Positions 25,892 to 34,246 of a stretch of DNA of 64,000 bases are shown piece by piece. Numbering within the stretch: the stretch's first letter is position 1; each line of letters starts with the position of its first letter. The stretch comes from Candidatus Cottocaccamicrobium excrementipullorum (GTDB lineage Bacteria; Bacillota; Clostridia; Lachnospirales; Lachnospiraceae). Below the pieces are notes generated by a model, which was not told where the DNA came from, searched no databases, and saw nothing but the letters and a program-made list of their open reading frames with translations. The translations under genes were made by a program, and so were the position numbers. The DNA is taken from contig DVFL01000012.1 of NCBI GenBank assembly GCA_018713255.1, positions 80,112 to 144,111 on the forward strand. The letters are read 5' to 3'.

Positions 25892-27460
25892 TTACTGCGT
25901 TGAAGGTGAATTCTTTGGAGAATCTTCTGAAGATGGATTTTCAGGGGATTCGGGGGAAGGAGAATCTGTTTCCTTCTGGCTGCCGATAATAATATCCGGA
26001 GCCCCGGTAAGGTTAATATTCCTTGTCACCTGAGCTTCGTAAGAATCGGCGTTCATAATATCTGCCAGATCGACTCCAGTGGCTTCCTTCATCGATTCAA
26101 AAAGTTTTGCCATGACCACCGGCACATTGCCGGCTACGCTTCCCACGCCCTTTTCTCCTTCACTTCCGCTGCCGATAATGGTGATTTTGTCAATTTGTGC
26201 CAGAGGTTCCGCAATTTTGCCGGCGATCTCTGGAAGAACCTTAATCATCATTTCTGCCATAGCGGCTTTGTTATATTTTTGGTAGGCCAGGGCTTTCTTC
26301 TCCATTCCTTCAGCCTCAGCCAGAGCCTTAGCCTGGATTGCGGCGGCCTCAGCCTCGCCCCGGGCCCGTATGCCTTCTGCTTCTTGGAGCATAGCATACT
26401 TCTGGGCTTCTGCCATGGCTTTTTTGGCCTGGGCTTCTTTTTCTTGTTCGTACTGTTTTGCTTCGGCTTCCCGCTGCCGTCTGGTCAGATCTGCCGCCGC
26501 TGCCTGCTCGATCGCATAGCGGTCGGCATCAGCTTTCTTGTTGATTTCTGCTTCCAGGGCCTGCTGCTGCACTGTTACTTCCTGGCGCCGCAGTTCTGCC
26601 TCTCGTTCTGTTTTGGCGATCTGGGCGTTTACGGTGGCAGTAAGGATAGTCCGTTCCTGCTCCTGTTTTTGGATTTCATAGGCGGCGTCGGCTTCTGCTT
26701 TTTTAGAGTCGGAGGCTTTCTGCAGTTCCGCCTTTTTAATGGCCAGCTCGTTGTTTTTCTGAGCGATTTCCGTCTCCGCCTGGACTCTGGCATCATTCGA
26801 GGCTTTATCTGCCGCTGCTTTGGCGATGGCGATGTCTCGTTCCGCCTCAGCTTTGGCAATGGAGGCGTCTTTTCGGATTTTGGAAGTATTGTCCATTCCA
26901 AGATCCTGGATCAAGCCGTGCTCGTCGGTTACGTTCTGAATATTGCAGGAGAGAATCTCGATTCCAAGCTTTTCCATGTCCCGGGAGGCTTTGGCCATTA
27001 CCTGATCGGAGAAAGAGTCCCGATCAGTGTTGATGGCTCTCAGGCTGAGGGTTCCGATAATTTCACGCATATTTCCCTGAAGAGAATCCTGGAGATCGGC
27101 AGAAATTTTTGCAGGCTCCTTATTCAGAAAGTTTCGCATGGCTAGTTTCATTCTGGCCGGCTCATCTGCCACCCGGACTTTCGCCACGGCATCCACCATT
27201 ACGTTAATAAAGTCATTGGTGGGAATGTATTCATCGGTTTTGATGTCCACGGTGATCTGCCCCAGATACAATTTATCCAGCTGTTCAAAGAAGGGAATCT
27301 TAAATCCGGCCCGTCCGATTAGCACTCTGGGTTCTTTTAATATACCAGAGATGATATAGGCGTGGTCCGGCGGGGCTTTGACGTAGCCCTGGGTAAGGAG
27401 AATAATCAAAAAGATCACTACGACAACTGCAACAATCAGAGGAAATACAAATTGCGGCAT
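25892..27460 (-). CDS. floT: Flotillin-like SPFH-domain membrane scaffold protein
   Basis: Organises functional membrane microdomains in bacteria. 522 residues: N-terminal membrane anchor (FVFPLIVAVVVVIFLIILL, 3-22), SPFH/band-7 domain (about 25-190), a long coiled-coil rich in Ala/Glu/Lys with EAEAAAIQAKALAEAEG repeats (about 200-400), a conserved IAEPLAQIDKITIIGSGSEG flotillin C-domain, and an acidic Ser/Pro/Glu-rich tail. The NfeD partner gene common beside flotillins is not adjacent. Monocistronic. Confidence 0.92.
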   Translation of the reverse strand: MPQFVFPLIVAVVVVIFLIILLTQGYVKAPPDHAYIISGILKEPRVLIGRAGFKIPFFEQLDKLYLGQITVDIKTDEYIPTNDFINVMVDAVAKVRVADEPARMKLAMRNFLNKEPAKISADLQDSLQGNMREIIGTLSLRAINTDRDSFSDQVMAKASRDMEKLGIEILSCNIQNVTDEHGLIQDLGMDNTSKIRKDASIAKAEAERDIAIAKAAADKASNDARVQAETEIAQKNNELAIKKAELQKASDSKKAEADAAYEIQKQEQERTILTATVNAQIAKTEREAELRRQEVTVQQQALEAEINKKADADRYAIEQAAAADLTRRQREAEAKQYEQEKEAQAKKAMAEAQKYAMLQEAEGIRARGEAEAAAIQAKALAEAEGMEKKALAYQKYNKAAMAEMMIKVLPEIAGKIAEPLAQIDKITIIGSGSEGEKGVGSVAGNVPVVMAKLFESMKEATGVDLADIMNADSYEAQVTRNINLTGAPDIIIGSQKETDSPSPESPENPSSEDSPKNSPSTQ

Positions 27461-27639
27461 AAATGCTCCTTTCTGTGGAAAATATCCGTTTCCAACAATG
27501 GATTTTTGTGTTCAGATTCAGTTTAACATATTCTTCTGGATTTAGAAATAAGATGTCTGAAATTGTCAGAATAAGTAAGGAAAAATAAAGATATTCAGGG
27601 GGAATAAAGAGAATCGTCCAGTGAAAAAGTAGGTTTCTC

Positions 27640-27668
27640 TTGGTTATGCCGGGAATCTGTGATACAAT
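27640..27668 (+). promoter_or_regulatory. Sigma-A promoter of isomerase/dehydrogenase pair
   Basis: TTGGTT (27640-27645), 17-bp spacer, TACAAT (27663-27668), 33 bases before the start codon. Confidence 0.65.
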
Positions 27669-27701
27669 TCAGAAAGAACAGGAGAGAGGAGAAGAAGTTC
27701 C

Positions 27702-28604
27702 ATGAAAGATCCAATTCAGAAATATTTTTATGTAGGAACCATTCAGTGGATGAGTTATCCGCCGGCGGATTATTCCCTTCTGGATTCTGTCCGGGCCATC
27801 TGCTGTGATGAGTATTTTGGAGCGCTGGAGGTGACGCAGATTGCCGGAGACGAAGAACGGGAAAAGGTGAGAAAGATGCTGGCTCAGTCCCATCTGAAGG
27901 TCTGCTACGGGGCGCAGCCAAGGCTTTTGGGAACTGGTTTAAATCCTAATGACTTAGATGAGGAAGGAAGGCTTAAGGCAGAGAAGACTCTTATGGAGGC
28001 TTTGGATGAGGCAGAATATCTGGGAGCGGCGGGAATTGCTTTCCTGGCGGGAAAATGGCAGCCGGAAACCAGAGAGGAGGCCTTGAGCCAGCTGCTGAAA
28101 ACTACAAGAAATCTCTGTGATTATGCAGAGTCAAAAGGGATGATGGTAGAGCTTGAAGTGTTTGATTATGATATGGATAAAAAGGCGCTGATCGGTCCGG
28201 CCCCTCTGGCTCTGCGTTTTGCCCAGGAAATGAGAACAACCCATCATAATTTTGGCCTTCTGGTTGATCTGTCTCATTTTCCCACTACTTATGAAACCTC
28301 ACGCTTTGTCATTCAGACCCTTCGCCCCTACATCACACATTTTCATATTGGAAATGCAGTGGTGAAAAAAGGCTGCGAGGCCTACGGCGACCAGCATCCG
28401 CGATTCGGATTTCCAGAGAGCGCCAATGATGTGGAGGAGCTTAGAGATTTCTTTACCATACTTAAGAGAGAAGGCTTTTTTGATTCGATCAGGCCCTACG
28501 TTCTTTCCTTTGAGGTTAAGCCATGGACCGGAGAAGACGGCGAGATTATTCTGGCCAACACAAAACGAGTAATTAACCGGGCCTGGGCGCTGGTAGAAGA
28601 CTAG
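27702..28604 (+). CDS. Sugar phosphate isomerase/epimerase (xylose isomerase-like TIM barrel)
   Basis: 300-residue member of the AP-endonuclease-2/xylose-isomerase-like TIM barrel family. Candidate metal ligands are Glu in MVELEVFDYD (about 150), Asp/His in LLVDLSHFP (about 185), His in ITHFHIGNAVV (about 213) and Glu in LSFEVKPW (about 268). Substrate is unknown; hydroxypyruvate isomerase, tagatose epimerase and inosose-type enzymes share this fold. The next gene begins 10 bases later, so they form an operon, and the pair may act in sequence on a hydroxy-keto acid or sugar acid. Confidence 0.82.
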   Translation: MKDPIQKYFYVGTIQWMSYPPADYSLLDSVRAICCDEYFGALEVTQIAGDEEREKVRKMLAQSHLKVCYGAQPRLLGTGLNPNDLDEEGRLKAEKTLMEALDEAEYLGAAGIAFLAGKWQPETREEALSQLLKTTRNLCDYAESKGMMVELEVFDYDMDKKALIGPAPLALRFAQEMRTTHHNFGLLVDLSHFPTTYETSRFVIQTLRPYITHFHIGNAVVKKGCEAYGDQHPRFGFPESANDVEELRDFFTILKREGFFDSIRPYVLSFEVKPWTGEDGEIILANTKRVINRAWALVED

Positions 28605-28613
28605 GAGGCAGAC

Positions 28614-29579
28614 ATGAAGATCGTAGTATTAGACGGATATACGGAAAATCCAGGGGATTTATCCTGGGAAGCGCTGGCAAGTCTGGGAGATCTTACGGTG
28701 TATGACCGAACCCCGAGACAGGAGCAGGAGGAGATTATCCGGCGGATGAAAGGGGCGGAGATTGTTATTACCAACAAAACGCCCATTACCCGCCAGATCA
28801 TCGATGCCTGTTCCAATCTCCGGTATATCGGTCTTCTTTCCACAGGATATAATATTGTGGACTATCAATATGCAGGAGAAAAAGGGATTCCGGTAACGAA
28901 TATTCCGGCCTATGGAACGGAAGCAGTGGCCCAGTTTACGATAGCTCTTTTGCTGGAGATCTGCCATCATATTGGTCTCCACAGTCAGGCTGTCCATGAA
29001 GGAAAGTGGGAGAACTGTCCGGATTTTTGTTTCTGGGAGTCTCCACTTATAGAACTTCAGGGAAAGGTTTTAGGAATTGTGGGATTTGGCCGGATCGGAC
29101 GGTCGGTGGCCAGAATCGGAGAAGCTTTAGGCATGAACGTGCTGGCCTACAGTCCTCACCGGAAACCAGAGGAAGAAAGAGAAACCTGCCGGTACGCTTC
29201 TCTTGATCAGATTTTTCAGGAGGCAGATGTAATTTCCCTTCACTGTCCTCTGTTTCCGGAGAATGAACGAATGATTAATCGGGAAACCATCAGCCGGATG
29301 AAGGACGGGGTCATTCTGCTGAATACTGCCAGGGGGCAGCTGATTGACGAGCAGGCTCTGGCAGAAGGGCTGAACAGCGGGAAGGTGTATGCCGCCGGGC
29401 TGGATGTGTTAGCAGAGGAACCCCCGAAGGGGGACAATCCTCTGCTGAAGGCAAAAAACTGCATCATCACCCCGCACATTGCCTGGGCATCCAGGGCGGC
29501 CAGAGAGCGGCTGATGAATATTGCCGTTTCGAATCTCAAGGCTTTTCTTACGGGGCAGCCGGAGAATGTGGTGAATTAA
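28614..29579 (+). CDS. D-2-hydroxyacid dehydrogenase (hydroxypyruvate/glycerate dehydrogenase-like)
   Basis: NAD(P)-dependent reductase of a 2-keto acid. 321 residues. NAD-binding GFGRIGRSVARIGEALGMNVLAYSP (about 152-176), substrate-binding STGYNIVD and IPAYGTEAVAQFTIALLLE, catalytic Arg in NTARGQLIDEQAL, Glu in LDVLAEEPP, and His in IITPHIAWAS. It resembles hydroxypyruvate reductases. RBS AGGAGGCAGAC. Its last 32 bases overlap the 3' end of the convergent sdaAA gene. Confidence 0.88.
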   Translation: MKIVVLDGYTENPGDLSWEALASLGDLTVYDRTPRQEQEEIIRRMKGAEIVITNKTPITRQIIDACSNLRYIGLLSTGYNIVDYQYAGEKGIPVTNIPAYGTEAVAQFTIALLLEICHHIGLHSQAVHEGKWENCPDFCFWESPLIELQGKVLGIVGFGRIGRSVARIGEALGMNVLAYSPHRKPEEERETCRYASLDQIFQEADVISLHCPLFPENERMINRETISRMKDGVILLNTARGQLIDEQALAEGLNSGKVYAAGLDVLAEEPPKGDNPLLKAKNCIITPHIAWASRAARERLMNIAVSNLKAFLTGQPENVVN

Positions 29580-30456
29580 ATACCTGATCGTGAAGGCGTT
29601 TTCCCGTAGGCGTGGCGGCAAGGCCGCCTTCAGCGGTTTCTTTTAAGGTGGAGGACATGGCGTCCCCCACCTTTTTCATTGCCCAAATGACCTCGTCGAC
29701 AGGAATGGCGCTTTCAATGCCGGAGAGGGCCATTTCTGCTGCCACAAAGGCGCCGGCTACGCCGGAGGCGTTGCGTTTGATACAGGGAATTTCCACCAGA
29801 CCGGCTACGGGATCGCAGACCAGTCCCAGAATATTTTTCAGAGCGATCGCTGCTGCATGACCGGCCATTTTCGGGGTGCCGCCGGCAAGCTCTGTAATGG
29901 CTGCAGCCGCCATGGCAGCGGCGGAGCCGCATTCGGCCTGGCATCCTCCTTCTGCTCCGGCTAAGGAGGCGTTTTCGGCAATGACCATGCCCACCGCAGA
30001 GGCAGTGAACAGGGACATGACGCAGTCCTTCTCGGAACACCCTTTTTCTTTTTCCATGGTGAGAATGGCTGCGGGGAGAATTCCGCAGCTCCCGGCAGTC
30101 GGAGCCGCCACAATCCGCCCCATGGCGGCGTTAAGCTCAGAGACAGCCAGAGCACGGTAAAGGGCGCCGGAGAGAAGGGAGCCGGTAAGACTTTGACCAG
30201 ATTCTGCCCGCTGACGCATCCGGTAAGCGCTTCCTCCAGTAAGGCCGCTGGTGCTGCGGAGATTCTTCCGGCTTCCCGGTTCGATACAGGCTGCCATCAC
30301 CTGGTAATTTTTCGCCATCTGCTGGTAAACTTCTTCTTCACTTTTTTCCATTTGAACCGCCTGCTGGCGAAGGACCAGCTGGGAAATGGGGCAGCCTTCT
30401 GTTTCGGCGGCCTGGATAATCGATGCCAGTGAATGGTAGTTGAATGAAAATTCCAT
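29548..30456 (-). CDS. sdaAA: L-serine dehydratase, iron-sulfur-dependent, alpha subunit
   Basis: Converts L-serine to pyruvate and ammonia with an oxygen-labile [4Fe-4S] cluster. 302 residues. Features are LTGGSAYRMRQR, the AAPTAGSCGILPAAILTM region, AEGGCQAECGSAAAMAAAAITEL with the cluster cysteines, and LGLVCDPVAGLVEIPCIKRNASG. RBS GGAGGAATTACTG precedes ATG 30456. Second gene after sdaAB on this strand, 28 bases downstream. Tail-to-tail overlap with the hydroxyacid dehydrogenase. Confidence 0.95.
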   Translation of the reverse strand: MEFSFNYHSLASIIQAAETEGCPISQLVLRQQAVQMEKSEEEVYQQMAKNYQVMAACIEPGSRKNLRSTSGLTGGSAYRMRQRAESGQSLTGSLLSGALYRALAVSELNAAMGRIVAAPTAGSCGILPAAILTMEKEKGCSEKDCVMSLFTASAVGMVIAENASLAGAEGGCQAECGSAAAMAAAAITELAGGTPKMAGHAAAIALKNILGLVCDPVAGLVEIPCIKRNASGVAGAFVAAEMALSGIESAIPVDEVIWAMKKVGDAMSSTLKETAEGGLAATPTGKRLHDQVFNSPHSPAAP

Positions 30457-30484
30457 CAGTAATTCCTCCAGTCTTTTGGTTGAG

Positions 30485-31144
30485 CTACACCGGCTTCAGC
30501 ATGGTGCAGGAAAAGATATTGGGCAGCCTTTGGATCTTTTTTGCCAGGTCAGGATCCGTCAGGCTGTCCAGTTCAATATTCATCACCGCGTCTCCTCCTT
30601 TTTCTTCACGGGACAGGCGGAAACTGCAGATATTGGCCCCGGTCTCTGCCACTACCTCTGTAACGGCGGCAATGGTGCCGGGAGCATCACGGTGGAGAAC
30701 GATGAGGGTAGGGTACTGGCCGGTAATATAAACTTCCATGCCGTTTAACTGAGTGATGAGAATATTTCCGCCTCCGATGCTGCTTCCCTGAAGACTGACT
30801 TGGTGACCAGAGGCGTCAGTTAAGGTAATCTGGGCCGTATTGGGATGAGCTCCAGGAATTTCACCGGCAGTGATTTCCACCTGGAGTCCTGCATCCCTGG
30901 CAAGTTCAGGGGCGAAGCGGATTCGCTCATCATCGGTTTCCATGCCCATAATGCCGGCGATTAAGGCCTTGTCGGTGCCGTGGCCCCGGTAGGTTTTGGC
31001 AAAGGATCCGTGGAGAAGAATATGGGCCTTGACGGCGGGAGCGCCTAGAAGGGCCAGGGTGATTCGGCCGATTCGGGCAGCTCCCGCCGTATGGGAGCTG
31101 GAGGGACCGATCATCACCGGTCCTAAAATATCAAAAACATTCAT
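30485..31144 (-). CDS. sdaAB: L-serine dehydratase, iron-sulfur-dependent, beta subunit
   Basis: Partner subunit of the serine dehydratase. 219 residues, starting MNVFDILGPVMIGPSSSHTAGAARIG, the family hallmark, with GHGTDKALIAGIMGM and a C-terminal ACT domain (about 145-215; ITGQYPTLIVLHRDAPGTIAAVTEVVAETG). ATG 31144 fits the family; the longer upstream frame is not homologous. RBS AAAGGAACGTCCCTT. First gene of the sda operon. Confidence 0.94.
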   Translation of the reverse strand: MNVFDILGPVMIGPSSSHTAGAARIGRITLALLGAPAVKAHILLHGSFAKTYRGHGTDKALIAGIMGMETDDERIRFAPELARDAGLQVEITAGEIPGAHPNTAQITLTDASGHQVSLQGSSIGGGNILITQLNGMEVYITGQYPTLIVLHRDAPGTIAAVTEVVAETGANICSFRLSREEKGGDAVMNIELDSLTDPDLAKKIQRLPNIFSCTMLKPV

Positions 31145-31351
31145 AAGGGACGTTCCTTTCTGTAAAAAGTAAGGATGCAGACCATTCAGGCCTGATATCT
31201 TCATTATTATAAATCGAAAGAGAAATTTTTTTGCATTTATTCCACATGGGAAAGGCTGCCTTCTGCTCATGCATTATTTATACTATGAAGGGAGAATGAT
31301 GTCAAATCATTGGGCAAAATGGGAAAGAGAAAATGCGGGCTGATATGAATG

Positions 31352-31460
31352 TTGAAATATATGCAAAATATGGTATAATTATGAAATCTTTACCCCTGGG
31401 GCAAAACACTCGTTTGCAAACTTTCGTTTGATGCTTGCTCTTCAGGGAAAAAGAAAGGCA
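31352..31460 (+). promoter_or_regulatory. Promoter and structured leader of YfcC transporter gene
   Basis: TTGAAA (31352-31357), 16-bp spacer, TATAAT (31374-31379). The leader after it has complementary arms CCCTG...CAGGG and GGGCAA...TTGCTC enclosing a GTTTGCAAAC palindrome (about 31394-31447), so it can fold. No known riboswitch class was recognised. Confidence 0.55.
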
Positions 31461-31474
31461 GGAGGAAATTTAAA

Positions 31475-32866
31475 ATGGGTACAAAGAAAAGAAAATTTAC
31501 TACCCCTCATACGCTGGTGATCATTGTTTGTTTAATTTTTCTGGCGGTTGCGGCCACTTATTTTGTGCCGGCCGGAGAATTTATTCGATATGAAGATCCG
31601 GTGTCAGGAGAAACTGTAGTTCAGGCAGGAAGTTATGTCAGTACAGGAACAAATCCTGTAAGTTTTTTCCGGATTCCCATTGTGATGTATCAGGGAATTT
31701 TGGAGGCGGCAGATGTTATCGCCTTTCTGCTGATTATCGGCGGCGCGTTTGAACTGGTGAACGTAAGCGGAGCGGTTCTTGCCCTGTGCAGAACTGTGGC
31801 GAAACGGCTTAAGGGAAAGGAATTCTTCGTGGTTCCCATTTTTCTTGCCCTGTTTGCCTTATTCGGCACGACCATGGGCATGTCCAATGAGGTGGCTATT
31901 TTCGTTCCCATTGGCATCACCATGGCTTTGACTTTGGGTCTTGACAAGGTAACTGGAATGGCTATGGTAACTGTAGGTGCAGTATCTGGATTTACGGCGG
32001 GACTGATGAATCCGTTTACCGTTGGGGTGGCCCAGGATATTGCGGGAGTACCTCTGTTTTCTGGAATGGGATACCGGGGAATTCTCCTGATTGCCATGCT
32101 GGCAATCGATACGGTGTATATTATTTCTTACGATAAAATGGTAAAGGCCCATCCAGAAAAAAGCATCCTTTATGGCCTGCCGGATGAAGAAGACTTTGTG
32201 GCGGATAAAGGACAGCATGAAAAGATTAATGGAAGACAAACTGCGGTTTTAGTGGTTCTTTTCGGAACTCTGGCCATTTTGATTTACGGTTTGATGAAGT
32301 ATCAGTGGTATTTTGAAGAGATGGCAGGCTTGTTTTTGGCTATGGGAGTAATCTGCGGACTGATTTCCGGGCTGACGCCCAGCCAGATTGCCACCACCTT
32401 CACGGCCGGCGCCAAGGGAATTGCAGGAAGCGCCCTTACCGTGGGATTTGCCAGAGGAATTCAGATTACCCTGTCTGATGCTATGGTGATTGATACCATT
32501 GCCAACGCAGTGGCCGGGGCGGTGAATGCCCTTCCCGGTTCTATCCAGAGCATCGGCTTTTTCCTGGCCCAGACCTGCGTCAGCTTTGTGATTACTTCCG
32601 GTTCCGGCATGGCGGCGGTGACGATTCCTCTGATGGCGCCGGTGGCAGATCTTATCGGATTAAGCCGCCAGACTTTGGTGCTGGCATATCAGATGGGAGA
32701 CGGATTCTCTAATCTGCTGCTGCCCACGACTTCCAGTCTTCTAGGTACCCTGGCGGTAGCCAAAGTTCCTTATGGAAGATGGTTTAAATTCATGTTCCCG
32801 CTGTTTTTAATCTGGATGGTGTTAGGCTGCGTGGTCATGGTAGGCGCAGTGGCCATTGGCTATTAA
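31475..32866 (+). CDS. YfcC/DcuC-superfamily membrane transporter
   Basis: 463-residue carrier with about 12 membrane segments. Starts TPHTLVIIVCLIFLAVAATYFVPAGEFIRYEDP, typical of the YfcC group (C4-dicarboxylate/arginine-ornithine superfamily). Conserved GTTMGMSNEVAIFVPIGITMALTLGLDKVTGMAM and TSGSGMAAVTIPLMAPVADLIGLSRQTLVLAYQMGDGFSNLLLPT segments are the two transport-site repeats. Substrate unknown. The M20 amidohydrolase begins 27 bases after it, so the carrier probably brings in that enzyme's N-acyl or amide substrate. Confidence 0.86.
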   Translation: MGTKKRKFTTPHTLVIIVCLIFLAVAATYFVPAGEFIRYEDPVSGETVVQAGSYVSTGTNPVSFFRIPIVMYQGILEAADVIAFLLIIGGAFELVNVSGAVLALCRTVAKRLKGKEFFVVPIFLALFALFGTTMGMSNEVAIFVPIGITMALTLGLDKVTGMAMVTVGAVSGFTAGLMNPFTVGVAQDIAGVPLFSGMGYRGILLIAMLAIDTVYIISYDKMVKAHPEKSILYGLPDEEDFVADKGQHEKINGRQTAVLVVLFGTLAILIYGLMKYQWYFEEMAGLFLAMGVICGLISGLTPSQIATTFTAGAKGIAGSALTVGFARGIQITLSDAMVIDTIANAVAGAVNALPGSIQSIGFFLAQTCVSFVITSGSGMAAVTIPLMAPVADLIGLSRQTLVLAYQMGDGFSNLLLPTTSSLLGTLAVAKVPYGRWFKFMFPLFLIWMVLGCVVMVGAVAIGY

Positions 32867-32893
32867 GAGTTGCCGAGGAGGATAAAGGAGAAA

Positions 32894-34069
32894 ATGAAAA
32901 CAAGAATCAAGGAATATATCGGTGAGATTCTTCCGGAGCTTTTGAAGATTTCCGATGAGATTTTCGACCTGGCAGAATTAAGCTGCCAAGAATTTAAATC
33001 CTGCCGGATTCTGGAGGAGTACCTGGAAAAGAACGGATTTACGGTAGAGCAGGGAGTGGGCGGAATGGAAACCTCCTTCCGGGCAGTGTACCAGCAGGGA
33101 GAAGGAGGCCCCTCCTTCGGTCTTTTGGCGGAGTATGACGCGCTGTCTATGGGGCATGGCTGCGGACATCATATGCAGGGGCCGGTAATTCTGGGAGCGG
33201 CCATGTGCATTAAGAAGCTTTGCGGTGATCGTCCCTGCAAGATCGTGGTTTACGGCACCCCGGCGGAGGAAAGCCTTGGGGGAAAGATCATCATGCAGGA
33301 AAACGGCTGTTTCCAGGACATTGACATTGCCCTGATGATGCACAGCGCGCCGGAAACCTGCGTGGATGTGAAAACCATGGCTCTGGAAAATTTCCGGGTG
33401 ACTTTCCACGGAGAGGAGGCCCATGCAGCCATTTCTCCGGAGAAAGGGAGAAGCGCCTTGGACGGCATTTTGATTTCCTTCCAGGGAATCGAATTCCTGA
33501 GAGAGCATGTGCTGGAAGATACCCGGATGCATTATACCATTCTGGATGCGGGAGGACCGGCCAATGTGGTGCCTGGGCATGCGGTGGCTGAGTATACCCT
33601 TCGCTCCTACAATACGCATTACCTTTCTCAGGTGGTGGACCGGTTTATGGATATTATCAAAGGATCTGCCTTGATTACAGGAACCACTTATACCATTGAG
33701 CGGGATCCTGCTTATAAAGCGAAGATTCCCTGCCTGCGGTTGAATGAGCTGATCATGGAAAATGCAAAAATCTTCCAGGCTCCTCAGATTGCTCCGCCCA
33801 GAGAAAAAACGGGTTCTACGGACTTCGGCAATGTGATGTATGAGGTGCCGGGATCCTGTATCCGAGTGGCTTTCGTTCCCTCTGGGACGGCGGCTCATTC
33901 AGAAGCCTACGTCAAGGCTGGAAAATCTGAAGCAGCCCATGAGGCAGTGAGAGTGGGGGCAGAGATTCTGGCGGGAACCTGCCTGGATATTCTGGAGAGT
34001 CCAGAGCTGATGGAAGAGATTAAAAAGGATTTTGCCCGGCGGAAGGAAGAGATGGGGAAAGAAATTTAA
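32894..34069 (+). CDS. M20-family amidohydrolase (aminoacylase/AbgB-like)
   Basis: 391-residue metal-dependent deacylase. Metal-binding segments are LLAEYDALSMGHGCGHHMQG (about 85-104), TPAEESLGG (about 127) and a C-terminal AHSEAYVKAG. Between them is the dimerisation lid (about 170-290; FHGEEAHAAISPEKGRSALDG). It resembles AbgB and IAA-amino-acid hydrolases rather than classic carboxypeptidase G2, so an N-acylated or aminobenzoylated amino acid is a likely substrate type. ATG 32894 follows AAAGGAGA; the reading frame's earlier TTG lacks support. Forms an operon with the YfcC carrier. Confidence 0.87.
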   Translation: MKTRIKEYIGEILPELLKISDEIFDLAELSCQEFKSCRILEEYLEKNGFTVEQGVGGMETSFRAVYQQGEGGPSFGLLAEYDALSMGHGCGHHMQGPVILGAAMCIKKLCGDRPCKIVVYGTPAEESLGGKIIMQENGCFQDIDIALMMHSAPETCVDVKTMALENFRVTFHGEEAHAAISPEKGRSALDGILISFQGIEFLREHVLEDTRMHYTILDAGGPANVVPGHAVAEYTLRSYNTHYLSQVVDRFMDIIKGSALITGTTYTIERDPAYKAKIPCLRLNELIMENAKIFQAPQIAPPREKTGSTDFGNVMYEVPGSCIRVAFVPSGTAAHSEAYVKAGKSEAAHEAVRVGAEILAGTCLDILESPELMEEIKKDFARRKEEMGKEI

Positions 34070-34081
34070 TCTTGTAATGGG

Positions 34082-34113
34082 AAAGAGCACAAGTACAGGC
34101 TTGTGCTCTTTTT
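34082..34113 (+). terminator. Intrinsic terminator after amidohydrolase
   Basis: AAAGAGCACAAG (34082-34093) pairs with CTTGTGCTCTTT (34100-34111) followed by a T-run. Confidence 0.9.
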
Positions 34114-34246
34114 GTGGAGAAATATTCTTGATAGATACAGATAGGAAATATTTGGGTTTTGCGGTATAATGGTAGAAAAGTCCAGGGCGGCGCACCGTCC
34201 TGAACAGCTGCAGAAAGTTTTGGGTAAAGGGAAGGGGAAATTTAAC

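Noticed and set aside
26195..27145. Large 316-codon frame on the + strand antisense to flotillin
   Set aside because: It mirrors the Ala/Glu/Lys coiled-coil of flotillin and gives Phe/Gly/Cys-rich nonsense; no RBS.
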